64,000 nucleotides of DNA from Amaurobius ferox (Eukaryota > Arthropoda > Arachnida > Araneae > Amaurobiidae), in the NCBI GenBank assembly GCA_951213105.1, contig OX578138.1, forward strand, positions 91,782,414 through 91,846,413, in the 5' to 3' direction. Numbering within the stretch: the first letter of the stretch is position 1; every line of letters starts with the position of its first letter. A model generated the notes under the pieces. The model ran no database searches. It had not been told where the DNA came from and saw only the letters and a program-made list of their open reading frames with translations. The position numbers were made by a program, and so were the translations under genes. This document shows, piece after piece, positions 12,098 to 22,095 of this stretch.

Positions 12098-12188
12098 GAA
12101 GATATTGCGGCGAGTTCAAAAATTCGAATTCGATTTTTTTGACGGCAGAGCGCGTTTCAAGCATTTGACTTAAATTTGACGTTTTTGA
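12098..12188 (+). mobile_element. Family B fragment (left end)
   Basis: It matches the left part of family B (tatacggaagatattg, ttcgaattcgattttt, agcgcgtttcaagcat). It ends where LINE1's target duplication starts, so LINE1 may have landed in or beside it. Confidence 0.6.
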
Positions 12189-12202
12189 GATTATGAGTAT
12201 GT
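12188..12202. repeat. 15-bp target-site duplication of LINE1, left copy
   Basis: AGATTATGAGTATGT is repeated perfectly at 13893-13907 and brackets the LINE1 body. Confidence 0.9.
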
Positions 12203-12269
12203 TGAAGTGTTGAAAACCCAGACCACACGACAGACCCGAAGGTTTACTGTAGCTAAGTGTGTGGCCGGG
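12203..12269 (-). ncRNA. 3'-terminal hairpin of LINE1
   Basis: On the minus strand the 3' end reads CCCGGCCACAC ... GTGTGGTCTGGG. The outer stem is GGCCACAC/GTGTGGTC. An inner stem pairs ACAG with CTGT and ACC with GGT around a TTCG loop. The tail is GTTTTCAACACTTCA. In stringent LINEs such hairpins are what the RT recognises. Similar hairpins end the SINEs at 17605, 18871 and 53377 and occur alone at 19170, 46483 and 56696. Confidence 0.8.
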
Positions 12270-12531
12270 AACTTTATTTTAGATTCAAAACATTACAAGA
12301 CAGGTTAAAATTGAATCACAACACAGTTACAACAAGACAAATAAAAGAATGGCAACAAAACAAAACATAAAAACTATACAATATAATACAATATAAACAG
12401 CACAACAAAACAAACCACATAAACAAAACCAACTACAAAAACAAAGCAAAAACCTCCACCAAAAAAGCGACACCTCAGGGGGGTCCAGAGAGCAGAGAAA
12501 ATGTTAAAAGCAGAAGAGGCTCCCAGGCTGA

Positions 12532-13892
12532 TTATGTAATTTTATTAGAAATTTCTCTCGCTATGAGAACACAGTTTTTGATCTTGTTAATAGAAGTTTT
12601 GTTGGAGCAGACACTCGAGAACCAGGCCGCGGAGTTTCCAGCAGAAGGTTTAGAAAGGTGGAAAGATTTTGTAAGGGGACAAGTGAAAACATAGTGGTCT
12701 GCGTCACCATAGGATCCGCAAGTACAGCATGAGGTTGTTTTGTGTTTAAAAAAGTATAAGTAATCGAGGAATGGGCCGTGGCCCGTAATAAAGTAAACAA
12801 GATATTTATTTGTTATGTGGGTATTAAAGTTAACATTCGGGAGAAATTTTAATATTCTAGCTGGATCGTGGTTTCTGGGGGAAATATAATCATTTAAATA
12901 GTTTTGCCAAGAATTTAGGATGTCGAGTTTACAGTGTTTCTTTAATAAGGAATATGGAAAAGGTATAGAGGTGGGGGTGCCGGAAGAGGTAGCAAGTTTA
13001 GCATTTGTATCGGCGGCCTCGTTACCCGAGATGTCTGAGTGGGCCTTGACCCAACAAAGGTTGATTAAATGTTTATTAATATTAGCTTCAAGTTTAATTT
13101 TGGACAGAAAGTCAGATTTGTTTCTAATAGATTTAAGGGCCGAAATAGAGGATTGACTATCTGAAAAGATGTTAATTTTAAAATTATTAGAAGATGCCCA
13201 TTTGATAGCAAAGTGGATAGCGGCGATTTCCGCCTGAAAAACTGTGTTCCCAAGGTTGAGTTTGAAAGTAAAGGTGTTTTCTAATGTGTCTTTATTAAAA
13301 ATGCAAATAGCATAACCAATTTTGTCGTCAATGGCAGAGCCATCGGTGTAAACATTGATATCAGAAAAGGTGGAGGGAACAAGAGGTAAAAGGTTGGCAA
13401 TACGAAGATGGGGGGGGATAAGTGAAGAGGGAGAATTAAAATCGAAGTTTGAAGGGGAGGGGAGGGACGGATCAGTAAAAAGGTTATTCCGGAGTTTCCA
13501 AAAATTATATTTTTTATATTGAGTATTTATAACAAAATGTATGGGAGGGATACCAGTTAAAGAATATAGAGAAATGTTGGAAGTAGTCCGAAAACCAGAA
13601 GCAATTTTTAGAAGAAAAATCCTTTGGAGAGATAAAAGTTTTTTGACCTGAGCCCCAGTCAAAGCTTGTCCCCAAATTCCCGCGCCGAAAATGATAATCT
13701 TTTCGATAACCGAAAGATACCAGGTTTTTAAAAAGGATTTATCTATTCCCCAATTATTGCCAGTAACCCGCCCAAAGGTACTGGCAAACTTAAAACATTT
13801 CTCTCTAAGGTTAAAAATGTGGGAACTCCATTTAAGATTATCATCGATTGTTAATCCAAGAAAGGTTAATTGTCTAGAAGTTTGAATTCTGT
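12532..13892 (-). CDS. LINE1 RT C-terminus plus RNase H (partial, 5'-truncated)
   Basis: The frame is open from the truncation point to the stop. It begins in the RT thumb (TFLGLTIDDNLKW, near 13850). In the 376-residue part ending at the stop, the RNase H domain carries all four expected acids: D107 (YTDGS), E145 (QAEIAA), D168 (FSDSQ) and D218 (GNEAAD). It also has the usual H208 (WVKAHSD). A CX2CX7HX4C motif follows at C312, C315, H323 and C328. RNase H would remove RNA from the cDNA hybrid. The lack of stops and the intact catalytic set fit a young copy, but without the RT palm it cannot act alone. Confidence 0.9.
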
Positions 13893-13907
13893 AGATTATG
13901 AGTATGT
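13893..13907. repeat. 15-bp target-site duplication of LINE1, right copy
   Basis: It is identical to 12188-12202. Confidence 0.9.
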
Positions 13908-14205
13908 GTAAATAGTTGAAAAAGGAGAGATTTGAATCTAGAAGTGGATGTGCGCAGGGATAATTACAGTTCTACCCAGAAAGGAGAAATTGATAGTTAT
14001 AAGGTATAATCATAAAGAATTAATTTATGACGTAACAGAAGAGGATGAAGCTAAAAGGATACTATAAGTAGAGTTTTGAAATGTTTACAATGACTATGTA
14101 ATGAATTCATGTGCATCTCTTGAAAAAGACAATTCCTTTTAAAATTGTCCCCACCATCACCGCATGCGCACCGGGACCATCTCAAACGTATGAAAAGATT
14201 ATATA

Positions 14206-15199
14206 CAGGGTGTTCAGAAAGTTCCGGAACGGCGCAATATCTCGTGAAATACATTTCGGATCAAAAAATATAAAAAAACACGTATTCAATATCTTTAGAA
14301 AAGCTATCCAATGATACCAAAATTGACACCCTTCTCCCTCCTGGGGGGAGGGCGTCTGGGGGTCGGGCAAGTTTGAAATTTTCAATGGGAACACCCATTT
14401 TTTATTGCAGATTTGGATTCTCCAGATAAAAATTACATACATTTGATCTACGATCTTTGATTTTTGCTCCCACAAACGGCGCTATAATCGAGAAAAACGC
14501 AAGTGGGGCGCTAACGTTTAAAAGTTACAGAAAAAAGCACCCTGATCATGAGAGGCAAGGGGACTCATATTAATCAAGCACCCCAAAGGGAACAGAAAAC
14601 TACTACGTCCACATCGTTGTTTCTGGATAGTGCTAAAAATAGTCTCGATCCGTTTTCTAAACTTAAGTCAACAGTTGTCGCTGAAGTGAACGTTTAGCGG
14701 GGGGAGGGGTCAATTTTAGCATCATTGGACAGTTTTTTTGAAAATATTAAACTCGAAATATTTTATTTTTCTATCTGAAGTGTACTTCCCGAGACATTCC
14801 CATTTTTAAACGTTTGTGCCCCACTTCCGTTTTTCTAGATTCTAGAGCCGTTTGTGGGAGCAAAAATCAAAAATAGTAGGTCAAATGTATGTAATGTTTT
14901 CTGGAGAATCCAAATCTGCAATAAAAAATGGGGGTTCCCATTGAAAATTTCAAAGTTGAACCATCTCCTCCCTCCTTGGGGGGAGGGGGTGGGGCAACTT
15001 TGAAAAGGTGGGGCAACTTGAAACCCAGGTGGGGCAACTTACTAAAATTAACCGCCTTCACCCAGGAGGGGGGGAGAGAGGTTTATTTTGGTATCATTCG
15101 ATAGCTTTTCTAAAAATATTGAATACGTGTTTTTTATTTTTTGATCCGAAGTGTATTTCTCGAGATATTGAGCCATTCTGAAACTTTCTGGACACCCTG
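14206..15199. mobile_element. Foldback MITE of 994 bp with TA target duplication
   Basis: The ends are CAGGGTGTTCAGAAAGTT and its inverse ending TCTGGACACCCTG, each bordered by TA. The two halves are inverted copies of each other for most of their length. For example, 'tttgatttttgctcccacaaac' near 14458 matches its inverse near 14817. There is no coding. TA duplication and CAGGGTG ends suggest a Tc1/mariner-type non-autonomous element. Confidence 0.88.
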
Positions 15200-15201
15200 T
15201 A

Positions 15202-15739
15202 TATGAATACAGGTTGTTAAAGGTAAATTTTCATTAAATATTGTCCTCATTACCACCTAATGCATATATATACCGCGACAACCTTTGGAACTTTTGTATT
15301 TTATATTTCTTTATTTGAAAATAACCATAAGCGTAGCTTGTATTACCATTTACGTGTACATATATTTTGTCATCGATAGGAGGCAGAGCTACTTCGTTTT
15401 AACAGCCAGTGAAGGGTTGATGATCACTGCTAGCAATTTCAATTCGATCTTCCATGGTAGGCTTTAAACTAAGTAGAATCTGTCTATAGTAATTGTGGGT
15501 TATTTTATGTGTTACCACATGCTTAGAAACGGTTTTCGACCTTTTCTCTAGCAGACAATAGAATCGAACACATTTTAGGTGCAAGTCCTATGAACTTTTG
15601 AATGGGGGTTAAGTTCAATGTATCCTCAAAATGCCCAATACGTATTTTAATTTTTCTCGCTGAAGAGAGTATGATCCTTGGGATAGTAAAAAAAATCACA
15701 GAGATGCATATGCTGGCTTCAAAATTAAATTTGGCATCT
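15202..15739. other. Unassigned AT-rich stretch
   Basis: I recognise no gene or element here. Confidence 0.4.
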
Positions 15740-16617
15740 CATCTTGTCTCAAAATCGTGATTTTTACCGTTCTTTATAATTCATATTGAGTGGTGTATCC
15801 GTCCTAAAACCGCTTAATTTCTGCTTAAATTCTGTACATCTACATACTGAACCAACGCAATTACCATATATTTAAGTTTAAATGATCATCCAAATTTGAT
15901 TATTTCTACAACGAAGCCTATTTTTCACTTATGTAAAATGTAAACAGCAAAATATGTAGAATGAGTTGTATAAGAATTGCTGTATTTCTTTAATGCAAAA
16001 TTATTTAGCTCATGGAGTCTGCATAGCTGATATAAATGAAATATTCATTGATTTTACAGAGAGAAGGACGATTGAATTGATGGATGATTGGTCTGTTGCA
16101 AGTTTTAACCATAGAGTTTAATGATTGCACATTTTTAGCATAGAGTTTAAGTACTTGTAGCTCCATGGTCTTAAGTTTTTAAATAAAATAAATTATTTTA
16201 GTACTGTGATGAATGAAATGAATAGGAAAATGTTTATGAATGAAATGCTGCTTTTATAGAGAGAGTCAGGTGTGTTATTTTTCTATAATATCATTTGAAT
16301 GAATTTCAGTTATTTTCGATAAAGTTTTCAAATATAATAAATTATTGTAGTATTATGATAATTTTAAAATATTACCGAGGAATGCATCGCATTTTAGAGA
16401 TGTTTAAACCAGGTAATTTTATATTTCAATGCCTCATTTGAATGAAGTTCATTTTTTCGATGAAGGTAAAAGTTTTCAAATATAATAAATTAATGCTGTA
16501 TTATGATAAGTTTTAAAATATTTCCGAGGAATGTATTGCATTATAGAGATGTTTAAATAAAATTGCATTGAAGTTGGAAAGTATAATCAATGGTTTAAGT
16601 ATGATTGATCTTTCTTG
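15740..16617 (-). mobile_element. Family A element, lacking the (GACA)n end
   Basis: It is collinear with 32040-32878 and ends in 'atgattgatctttcttg', the inverse of the family A start. It has internal repeats of about 140 bp carrying 'attaccgaggaatg'. The (GACA)n part is absent. Confidence 0.75.
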
Positions 16618-16984
16618 TTTGATTTTATAAGATGGATGCACTAATATTAGTTGTATATTGTTCTTGTTAATGCTTACTGGTGCTATTTATAAATATTTAG
16701 TTGTTATCCAACAATTTGAAGTCATCATCGTAACAAGAAATTAAATCCATGATTTTGGTAACAATGTTGTATTTTCACTTTAATTACATTTATCCCTTTT
16801 TTTTAAAGAAAAATTACATTTTTCCACTTTCTAGTGAAGAAGTTTTATAAAAACCTATTTGACACAACATTTACTTTACATCGAACTTTAGCAAAATTCA
16901 TCACACTCTGCAATAGTATATTTAAAATGAATGAGTGCAATCATTAAACATTTTCACAAAATTTTAATTATGGCTTTATGAACT

Positions 16985-17340
16985 AACTATATTAGTCTTT
17001 GAATATCACATTCAACATTTGATTTATTTGCCTTCAATGAAAGATAAAAAAACGCTCAAATATTTAACAATATCAAGATTAACACGCCTAAATCAACATC
17101 TATTGTATATATTCAAGTATCAGAATGGGAAAATATTATATTTTCTTTCAAACTTTGAAAGGGATTTTGTCAAATCATCAAAAGCGCACCATTCCCTACG
17201 GGGATGAGATGTTAGTGAGTAGCTGTTGAAAAGACGGCTGAAAAGATTTTTCTGCAAAAAAAAAAAATTTTTTTTCGCTAGTTCTTGTAATTTTAAAGAA
17301 AAAAACATTAGCTGATAATAAGGTTGAGAAATAGAAATCG
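16985..17340. repeat. Dispersed repeat, copy 1
   Basis: It shares with 21725-22095 the order 'cttcaatgaaag', 'cctaaatcaacatct', 'ttttctttcaaac', 'gattttgtcaaatca' and 'attccctacggggat'. There is no coding and the class is unknown. Confidence 0.7.
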
Positions 17341-17604
17341 AGATGTATAGTAGGATTAAACTTTGTTCATAAAAATATACTTTTGAAGAAAGAAGTATGA
17401 TTTGAATAGCTTTCTATAGAGTGATCGATATGCAAAACACATTGCAATTAAAAATCATATTACGGGAAAAGAAATTAAAACAGTTGAATTAATTTTCAGT
17501 TATATGGCCCTTATATACAGTCACAAATATACCTTAAACATCGTGTGCTAATTTTAATTAATCAGCCGAAAATTATAGGGTTCCTTTTTTCAATCAAACA
17601 AAAC

Positions 17605-17906
17605 GGGGGTGGTGCAGTCCAGTGGTTAGAGCGCTGGGATTGTACTCGGATGACTCATGTTCGGTATCTGACTCTGCCCAATCTGTCCCTGTCTTCATTA
17701 GGGGTACGGGTATGTTAAATATGTGGGCCCTCAAACACTCCTGAATGGTTGTTGGTAGAAGAAGGCGTGTACGGCCCCTGTGGATAACAGGGTATCCCCC
17801 CTGGGTCCCTGTCCAAATTTGGAGGAAGTTCACAACCGCCCAAACATATACCTTACACTTTTAGGTAGGTTGGGCCATCTTGGTTGAAGAAGAAGAAGAA
17901 GAAGAA
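17605..17906 (+). mobile_element. tRNA-derived SINE with (GAA)n tail
   Basis: The head resembles a tRNA: an A-box-like TGGTGCAGTCCAGTGG stretch and a decayed B box GTTCGGTATCTG. The body shares 'gttaaatatgtgggccc' and 'gtacggcccctgtggat' with the SINE at 18871-19155. The 3' part (17835-17884) folds into the LINE1-type hairpin (GCCCAA/TTGGGC, inner ACCT/AGGT), then GTTGAAGAAGAAGAAG. A target duplication is not clear. Confidence 0.82.
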
Positions 17907-18359
17907 ACATGGCATTTCCTTAGATTGAAATAATTTTAATTTTAGAACACCATTTTTCTACCCACACTTTGGTGAATCTCATTGAAGAAATTCTGAAGAA
18001 TCGTATAAATCACCCATGCTCACCTATGCAGTTCAACAACTGCGAGGTTATTAAAGCAATTTCGAGAAACAGGATATGAGCAGGCAAGACTTCCATTTTA
18101 ACGTAGGATAAAATATTTGAAATGGAAACTTTGATGCCCAGAATCTTTTAGGAACTCTTCCATGACACTTTCGTACAAATGGCGAAAGAAATGGTGCTCT
18201 AAAATAACTCTTCATTCACTCCGAGAAAACGCCCTGTTATTCAATTGATAAAATATGGGTTCATAATTATCACTTAACGCATTGAAATTAACAGATTTTA
18301 TTTCTAATACAATATTAAGCGGATATTAGTGATAAGTAACTTAGAAACGTTCTGACATT
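17907..18359. other. Unassigned AT-rich stretch
   Basis: No gene or element is recognised. Confidence 0.4.
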
Positions 18360-18814
18360 TTATTTTATTCAATTTACGTGGCACTACAGATGAAAACCAG
18401 TTACAGTAGCAACACAAGTATAAAAAACAGAACAAAAAATACAACAATACTAAGTAGTATACATGTCAAGCACATCAAAACAGGATCTTTTAAAACAGGC
18501 AGGAGTCAAATTCAATATATCAATATCAGTACAATAGGTATTACATAGATCAACAAATATATAGCTATAATAGCATTTCATGTAAATGTGTTTAACAGTA
18601 GTATTGTGAAACAAAGTTTTTATTCTAGTATTATTTACAGGTATATGAAATTCCAGGGAAGAAAGTAGAGTGGTGTAATCACTAGTGTTATTTAAGACTT
18701 TGCAATAAAACAGGAGGCAGGACCATTTTCTTCTTTTTTTCAAAAGACATTAAATAATATTTTTGTCTGAGATCACTCGTATGCATAAGGATAATAGTCA
18801 GTCAATCTGTAATC

Positions 18815-18856
18815 CATAGTGTCGAAAACCCAGAACGACCGGCTCGTCCGAAGACA
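18815..18856 (-). other. Decayed copy of the LINE-type hairpin
   Basis: 'cgaaaacccagaacgaccggctcgtccg' matches one arm of the hairpin module. It is next to the first copy of the repeated 14-bp site, but I see no clear duplication of its own. Confidence 0.5.
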
Positions 18857-18870
18857 TGAGCAGCAAGTGT
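18857..18870. repeat. 14-bp target duplication, copy 1
   Basis: TGAGCAGCAAGTGT occurs at 18857, 19156, 19229 and 19246, bracketing the insertions between them. Confidence 0.88.
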
Positions 18871-19155
18871 TGTTGTTGAAACCCAGACCGTCCGACCTAC
18901 CAGAAAGGTGTAAGGTAACTGCTTGGACGGTCGGGAAGTGCCACCCAATTTAGACCGGAACCCAGTAGGGGAGGCATCCACAGGGACCGTACCCTCCTTC
19001 CCCTACCACCAACCTCTCGGAAGGACTTTCGGACCCACATGTTTAACGTGATCGTACTCCGCATGAACACGGCGGCAGTTTTGACAGTGGCTGGAATCGA
19101 ACCCGGGCCTACCGAGTGCAACTCCAGCGCGCTAACCAATGGGCTACCGCGCCCC
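18871..19155 (-). mobile_element. Full-length tRNA-derived SINE inside LINE2
   Basis: It is a 285-bp minus-strand element between identical 14-bp duplications. The 5' head has an A box (GGTAGCCCATTGGTTAG) and a strong B box (GGGTTCGATTCC). The body has 'gttaaacatgtgggtcc'. The 3' end is a hairpin GACCGTCC/GGACGGTC followed by TCTGGGTTTCAACAACA. The pol III boxes give an internal promoter. The hairpin end suggests mobilisation by the LINE1 family, as known for SINE/LINE pairs sharing 3' ends. Confidence 0.92.
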
Positions 19156-19169
19156 TGAGCAGCAAGTGT
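19156..19169. repeat. 14-bp target duplication, copy 2
   Basis: It is identical to 18857-18870. It is the right flank of the SINE and the left flank of the solo hairpin. Confidence 0.88.
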
Positions 19170-19228
19170 AGAAGACCCAGACCGTCCGACTCGTCCAGGG
19201 GACTAAGAGCACCTATTTGGACGGCCGG
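19170..19228 (-). mobile_element. Solo hairpin retroposon, 59 bp
   Basis: On the minus strand it runs from CCGGCCGTCC to GGACGGTCTGGGTCTTCT. The outer stem is GGCCGTCC/GGACGGTC, with an inner GTCC/GGAC hairpin. It has no tRNA head and no LINE coding sequence. TGAGCAGCAAGTGT flanks it exactly on both sides. Its length equals that of the independent copy at 56696-56754. Confidence 0.85.
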
Positions 19229-19259
19229 TGAGCAGCAAGTGTGTGTGAGCAGCAAGTGT
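19229..19259. repeat. 14-bp target duplication, copies 3 and 4
   Basis: TGAGCAGCAAGTGT occurs at 19229-19242 and 19246-19259, separated by GTG. The fourth copy could be the original site with a slipped repeat, or the trace of a lost insertion. Confidence 0.85.
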
Positions 19260-19780
19260 GTAAAAGTTTATTTTGCACGACTTCTATTCGATGAGAATGC
19301 AGACTATAAACAGGGTCCGAGATAAACTGCACAATATTCCAAAATTGGTTTAACAAGGGTATTATAAATGCAAATAATTGTATCATACCTAGCAAAAACA
19401 CGAGATCGTCTTAAGGTGAAACCAAGTCTTTGGGAGGCTCTTTTAATAGTATTATCAATATGTCTCTGAAAGTTAAAAGCAACTTCGAAAGTGACACCCA
19501 AATCAATAATATGATTACATCGAGATAGAGGTAAATTACTCAAAATGTAATTGTGATTGTGAATATTACGGATCCTAGCCATGCTCATAACGTAGCATTT
19601 TGAAACATTTAAATAAATTTTTCTTAAAACAGACCAGTTATACAGTACATCTGGATCTCACTGTATCAATTCACAATCAGTTAATGAGTTGATTTTCAAA
19701 TAAAATTTCAAGTCATCTGCAAACATAAGATATTTTGCAGTTTTAAAAATCCGGGGTATTTCATTGATAAAAATTAAAAA

Positions 19781-20695
19781 ATCTGATGTGGGCAGCACAT
19801 GACTTTCCTTATATAATGCAATAAATTTACTGCTTTTACAGCAAAAAAATAGGTTATTCTTATAGTAGATACTCATATTCATTCTAAGATATTGAATTTC
19901 CGTTAATTAGTCGTCATTTTCATCGATTTAGCGTCATTTTTATCCATTTGGCGAGATTTTCGTTAATTTGGCAACAAATAAAAAGTCACCGAGTTTGCGA
20001 CAATCCGCTAAATTCGTCGCCAAAATCTCGCCAAGCGTTATGGACGGAGAAATAAACTATTCTTACAGCAGATAAATGACTATTGGCGTTCAAATACAAA
20101 TGTATTTCTCAAAGTATCTTTTCTTATGGATGGAACGAGCTAGATCCACAAGAATGATGTCACCCAATTTAGCGCATGATATTACATAAGAAAAGTGAAC
20201 ATGTTTTTCAACAGTTAATATTTTTTTTTAATTTATGGGATTTTTTGCTAAATTTATTTGAAAAATGTGCAATATCTCAAGAACGGTTCATGCTAGTGGC
20301 CTAAAGTTTCTGTCAATCGTTTTCTAAAGAAAAATTACATAACAAATGTCTATTTGCGTAACTTTATTAGAGGTTTTGATTTTTTGATGATTTTTTCAAA
20401 ATTTCACTCGAATATTTAGGGGGTTCTGAACATTCGATTGCGTTTAAAGACAATAAGCTTCCAGTATTCACGGTTTGCGATTTTTGTACCAAATTTTATT
20501 CAAATCGCTCCGTTCATCCGTGAGATATAGTCTCCACAGACTCACTGACACACACACAAACACACAGACATCACCTCAAAAATGTTTGATTCGTGATTAG
20601 GGATGCTTGAAACGTGCTCTCCCGTCGAAAACTTGAATTCGAATTTTCGATTCCGTCACAATACTTTCCTTATGCATTATGTATATAAGGAAAGT
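19781..20695 (-). mobile_element. Family B element inserted in the LINE2 RT
   Basis: It starts ATCTGATGTGGGCAGCACAT then ACTTTCCTTATATAATGC, and ends TGTATATAAGGAAAGT. It is bordered by A runs on both sides. The LINE2 reading frame continues across it: GVPQGSNLGPLLF upstream and LIFINEIP downstream. That shows the inserted unit has these ends. A 4-base overlap in the A run would restore the LINE2 frame. There is no protein-coding capacity. Confidence 0.85.
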
Positions 20696-21053
20696 AAAAA
20701 GAAGTGGACCCAGATTTGATCCCTGAGGAACACCAGAGGAATTACTGTATAATCTAGAGTGTACACCAAAGTACTTTACAAAATACAGTCTATCTAAAAC
20801 ATAAGTGTATAACCAAGTCAGCAAATCAACACTAAAACCGCTACTAATCAGTTTACGGGTTAATAACGCCAGAATGGGTTAATAACCCCTATTTTTTATA
20901 ATATCGAAGATATTTCGAGGGAAAGTAAGAAACAGAAGAACATTACATGTTCGGACAGACACTGACCTTTTTTTAAAAAAATTCAAAACTTTAAAACATT
21001 GAAATTATTTTATGTATTAGTAATCTGCAACTTTTTTTGGACGAAACAAGAAT

Positions 21054-21484
21054 AATTGTTTACATTTTTCTCTATTGTATTTAGAGATATAAGCGTCCAA
21101 ATTGTTAACATTTTTCTCTATTGTATTTAGGCATATAAGCGTCCAAATTGTTGACATTTATCTCTATTGTATTTAGGAATATAAGCGTCCAAATTGTTTA
21201 CATTTTACTCTATTGTATTTAGGGATATAAGCGTCCAAATTGTTTACATTTTACTCTATTGTATTTAGGGATATAAGCGTCCAAATTGTTTACATTTTAC
21301 TCTATTGTATTTAGGGATATAAGCGTCCAAATTGTTTACATTTTACTCTATTGTATTTAGGGTTATAAGCGTCTAAATTGTTTACATTTTTCTCTGTTGT
21401 ATTTAGGGATATAAGCATCCAAATTGTTTACATTTTACTCTATTGTATTTAGGGATATAAGCGTCCAAATTGTTTACATTTTTC
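21054..21484. repeat. 46-bp minisatellite, about 9.4 copies
   Basis: Starts at 21054, 21100, 21146 and so on keep an exact 46-bp spacing. Each unit contains 'ctctattgtatttag', 'atataagcgtcc' and 'aaattgttta'. Inner units are nearly identical; the edge units carry most of the differences. Confidence 0.97.
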
Positions 21485-21724
21485 GTTCCACTCCGATTTC
21501 CGGCACAGAAATCCCAAGCATGGTTTCTATTGACAATATTAAAAGAAATATTATCATTGCCAGGCAATCTTCTCATTTTAATATGTAACCAATAGAACTA
21601 GATAACAATGTATTTATTTCTATCTTTAACAGAATTCACCATATTTTGCAAACACATATTTATAATGAATAGGTACACCTTTCAAAATATTTACACAGAA
21701 TTCAAAAGATTGAATGTTGATTTT

Positions 21725-22095
21725 GGAACTAACTGTATTAGTCTATCGATCCCTATTCAGAAAATCCATTCAGAATTTGCTACATTTATGCTTCAATGAA
21801 AGAGAAAAAAATGCAAATATTTAACATTTTGGAGATCAGCATGCTTAAATCAACATCTTGCTGTCTATTGCATATAATCAAGTTCCAAAGTGTAAAAAAT
21901 ATTGGATTTTCTTTCAAACATTGAAAAATGATTTTGTCAAATCACCAAAAGCATGACATTCCCTACGGGGATTAGATGTTAAAAAAATACTGTAGAAAAC
22001 ACAGTGGAACTTTTTTTTTAAGTTTTGAAAGAATTCTTATAATTTGGAAGAAAAAATATCAGTTAATGATAAGGCTAAGAAATAGAAAGAGGGCT
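21725..22095. repeat. Dispersed repeat, copy 2
   Basis: It is collinear with 16985-17340 in the same orientation. Confidence 0.7.

Larger units (their letters stand above)
12203..13892 (-). mobile_element. LINE1: 5'-truncated non-LTR retrotransposon (RT/RNase H type)
   Basis: It is a 1690-bp minus-strand body between perfect 15-bp duplications. It holds the end of the reverse-transcriptase domain, a complete RNase H domain, a C-terminal zinc-finger-like motif, a 3' UTR with AATAAA (around 12273) and a terminal hairpin. Truncation at the 5' side is usual for target-primed reverse transcription. An RNase H domain after the RT points to the I/R1-like clades. The perfect duplications suggest a fairly recent insertion. 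Confidence 0.9.
18360..20876 (-). pseudogene. LINE2: jockey-like reverse transcriptase, interrupted and decayed
   Basis: The pieces read on the minus strand in RT order. 20696-20876 has the pre-palm region with SGVPQGSNLGPLLF. 19304-19775 has the palm (LIFINEIP, then FADD) and thumb (DLGVTFEVAFNFQRHID, NTLVKPILEYC), with one in-frame TGA near 19657. About 19260-19330 continues in another frame (PVYSLHSHRIEVVQNK). 18450-18743 holds the C-terminal tail. The 3' UTR ends near 18360 in AATAAAATAAAA-type sequence. Two insertions split it: a family B element between SGVPQG and FADD, and a hairpin/SINE cluster further down. There is no RNase H domain and no terminal hairpin, so it is a different family from LINE1. 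Confidence 0.85.

Noticed and set aside
18371..18450. Hairpin 3' end for LINE2
   Set aside because: The LINE2 3' end is an AATAAA-type tail without the stem. The hairpins inside LINE2 are separate insertions.
19080..19155. A tRNA gene on the minus strand
   Set aside because: The A and B boxes are there, but the sequence is the head of a repeated element flanked by target duplications, without a full cloverleaf. It is a SINE head.
21054..21484. CRISPR array
   Set aside because: The 46-bp unit repeats as a whole; there are no unique spacers.
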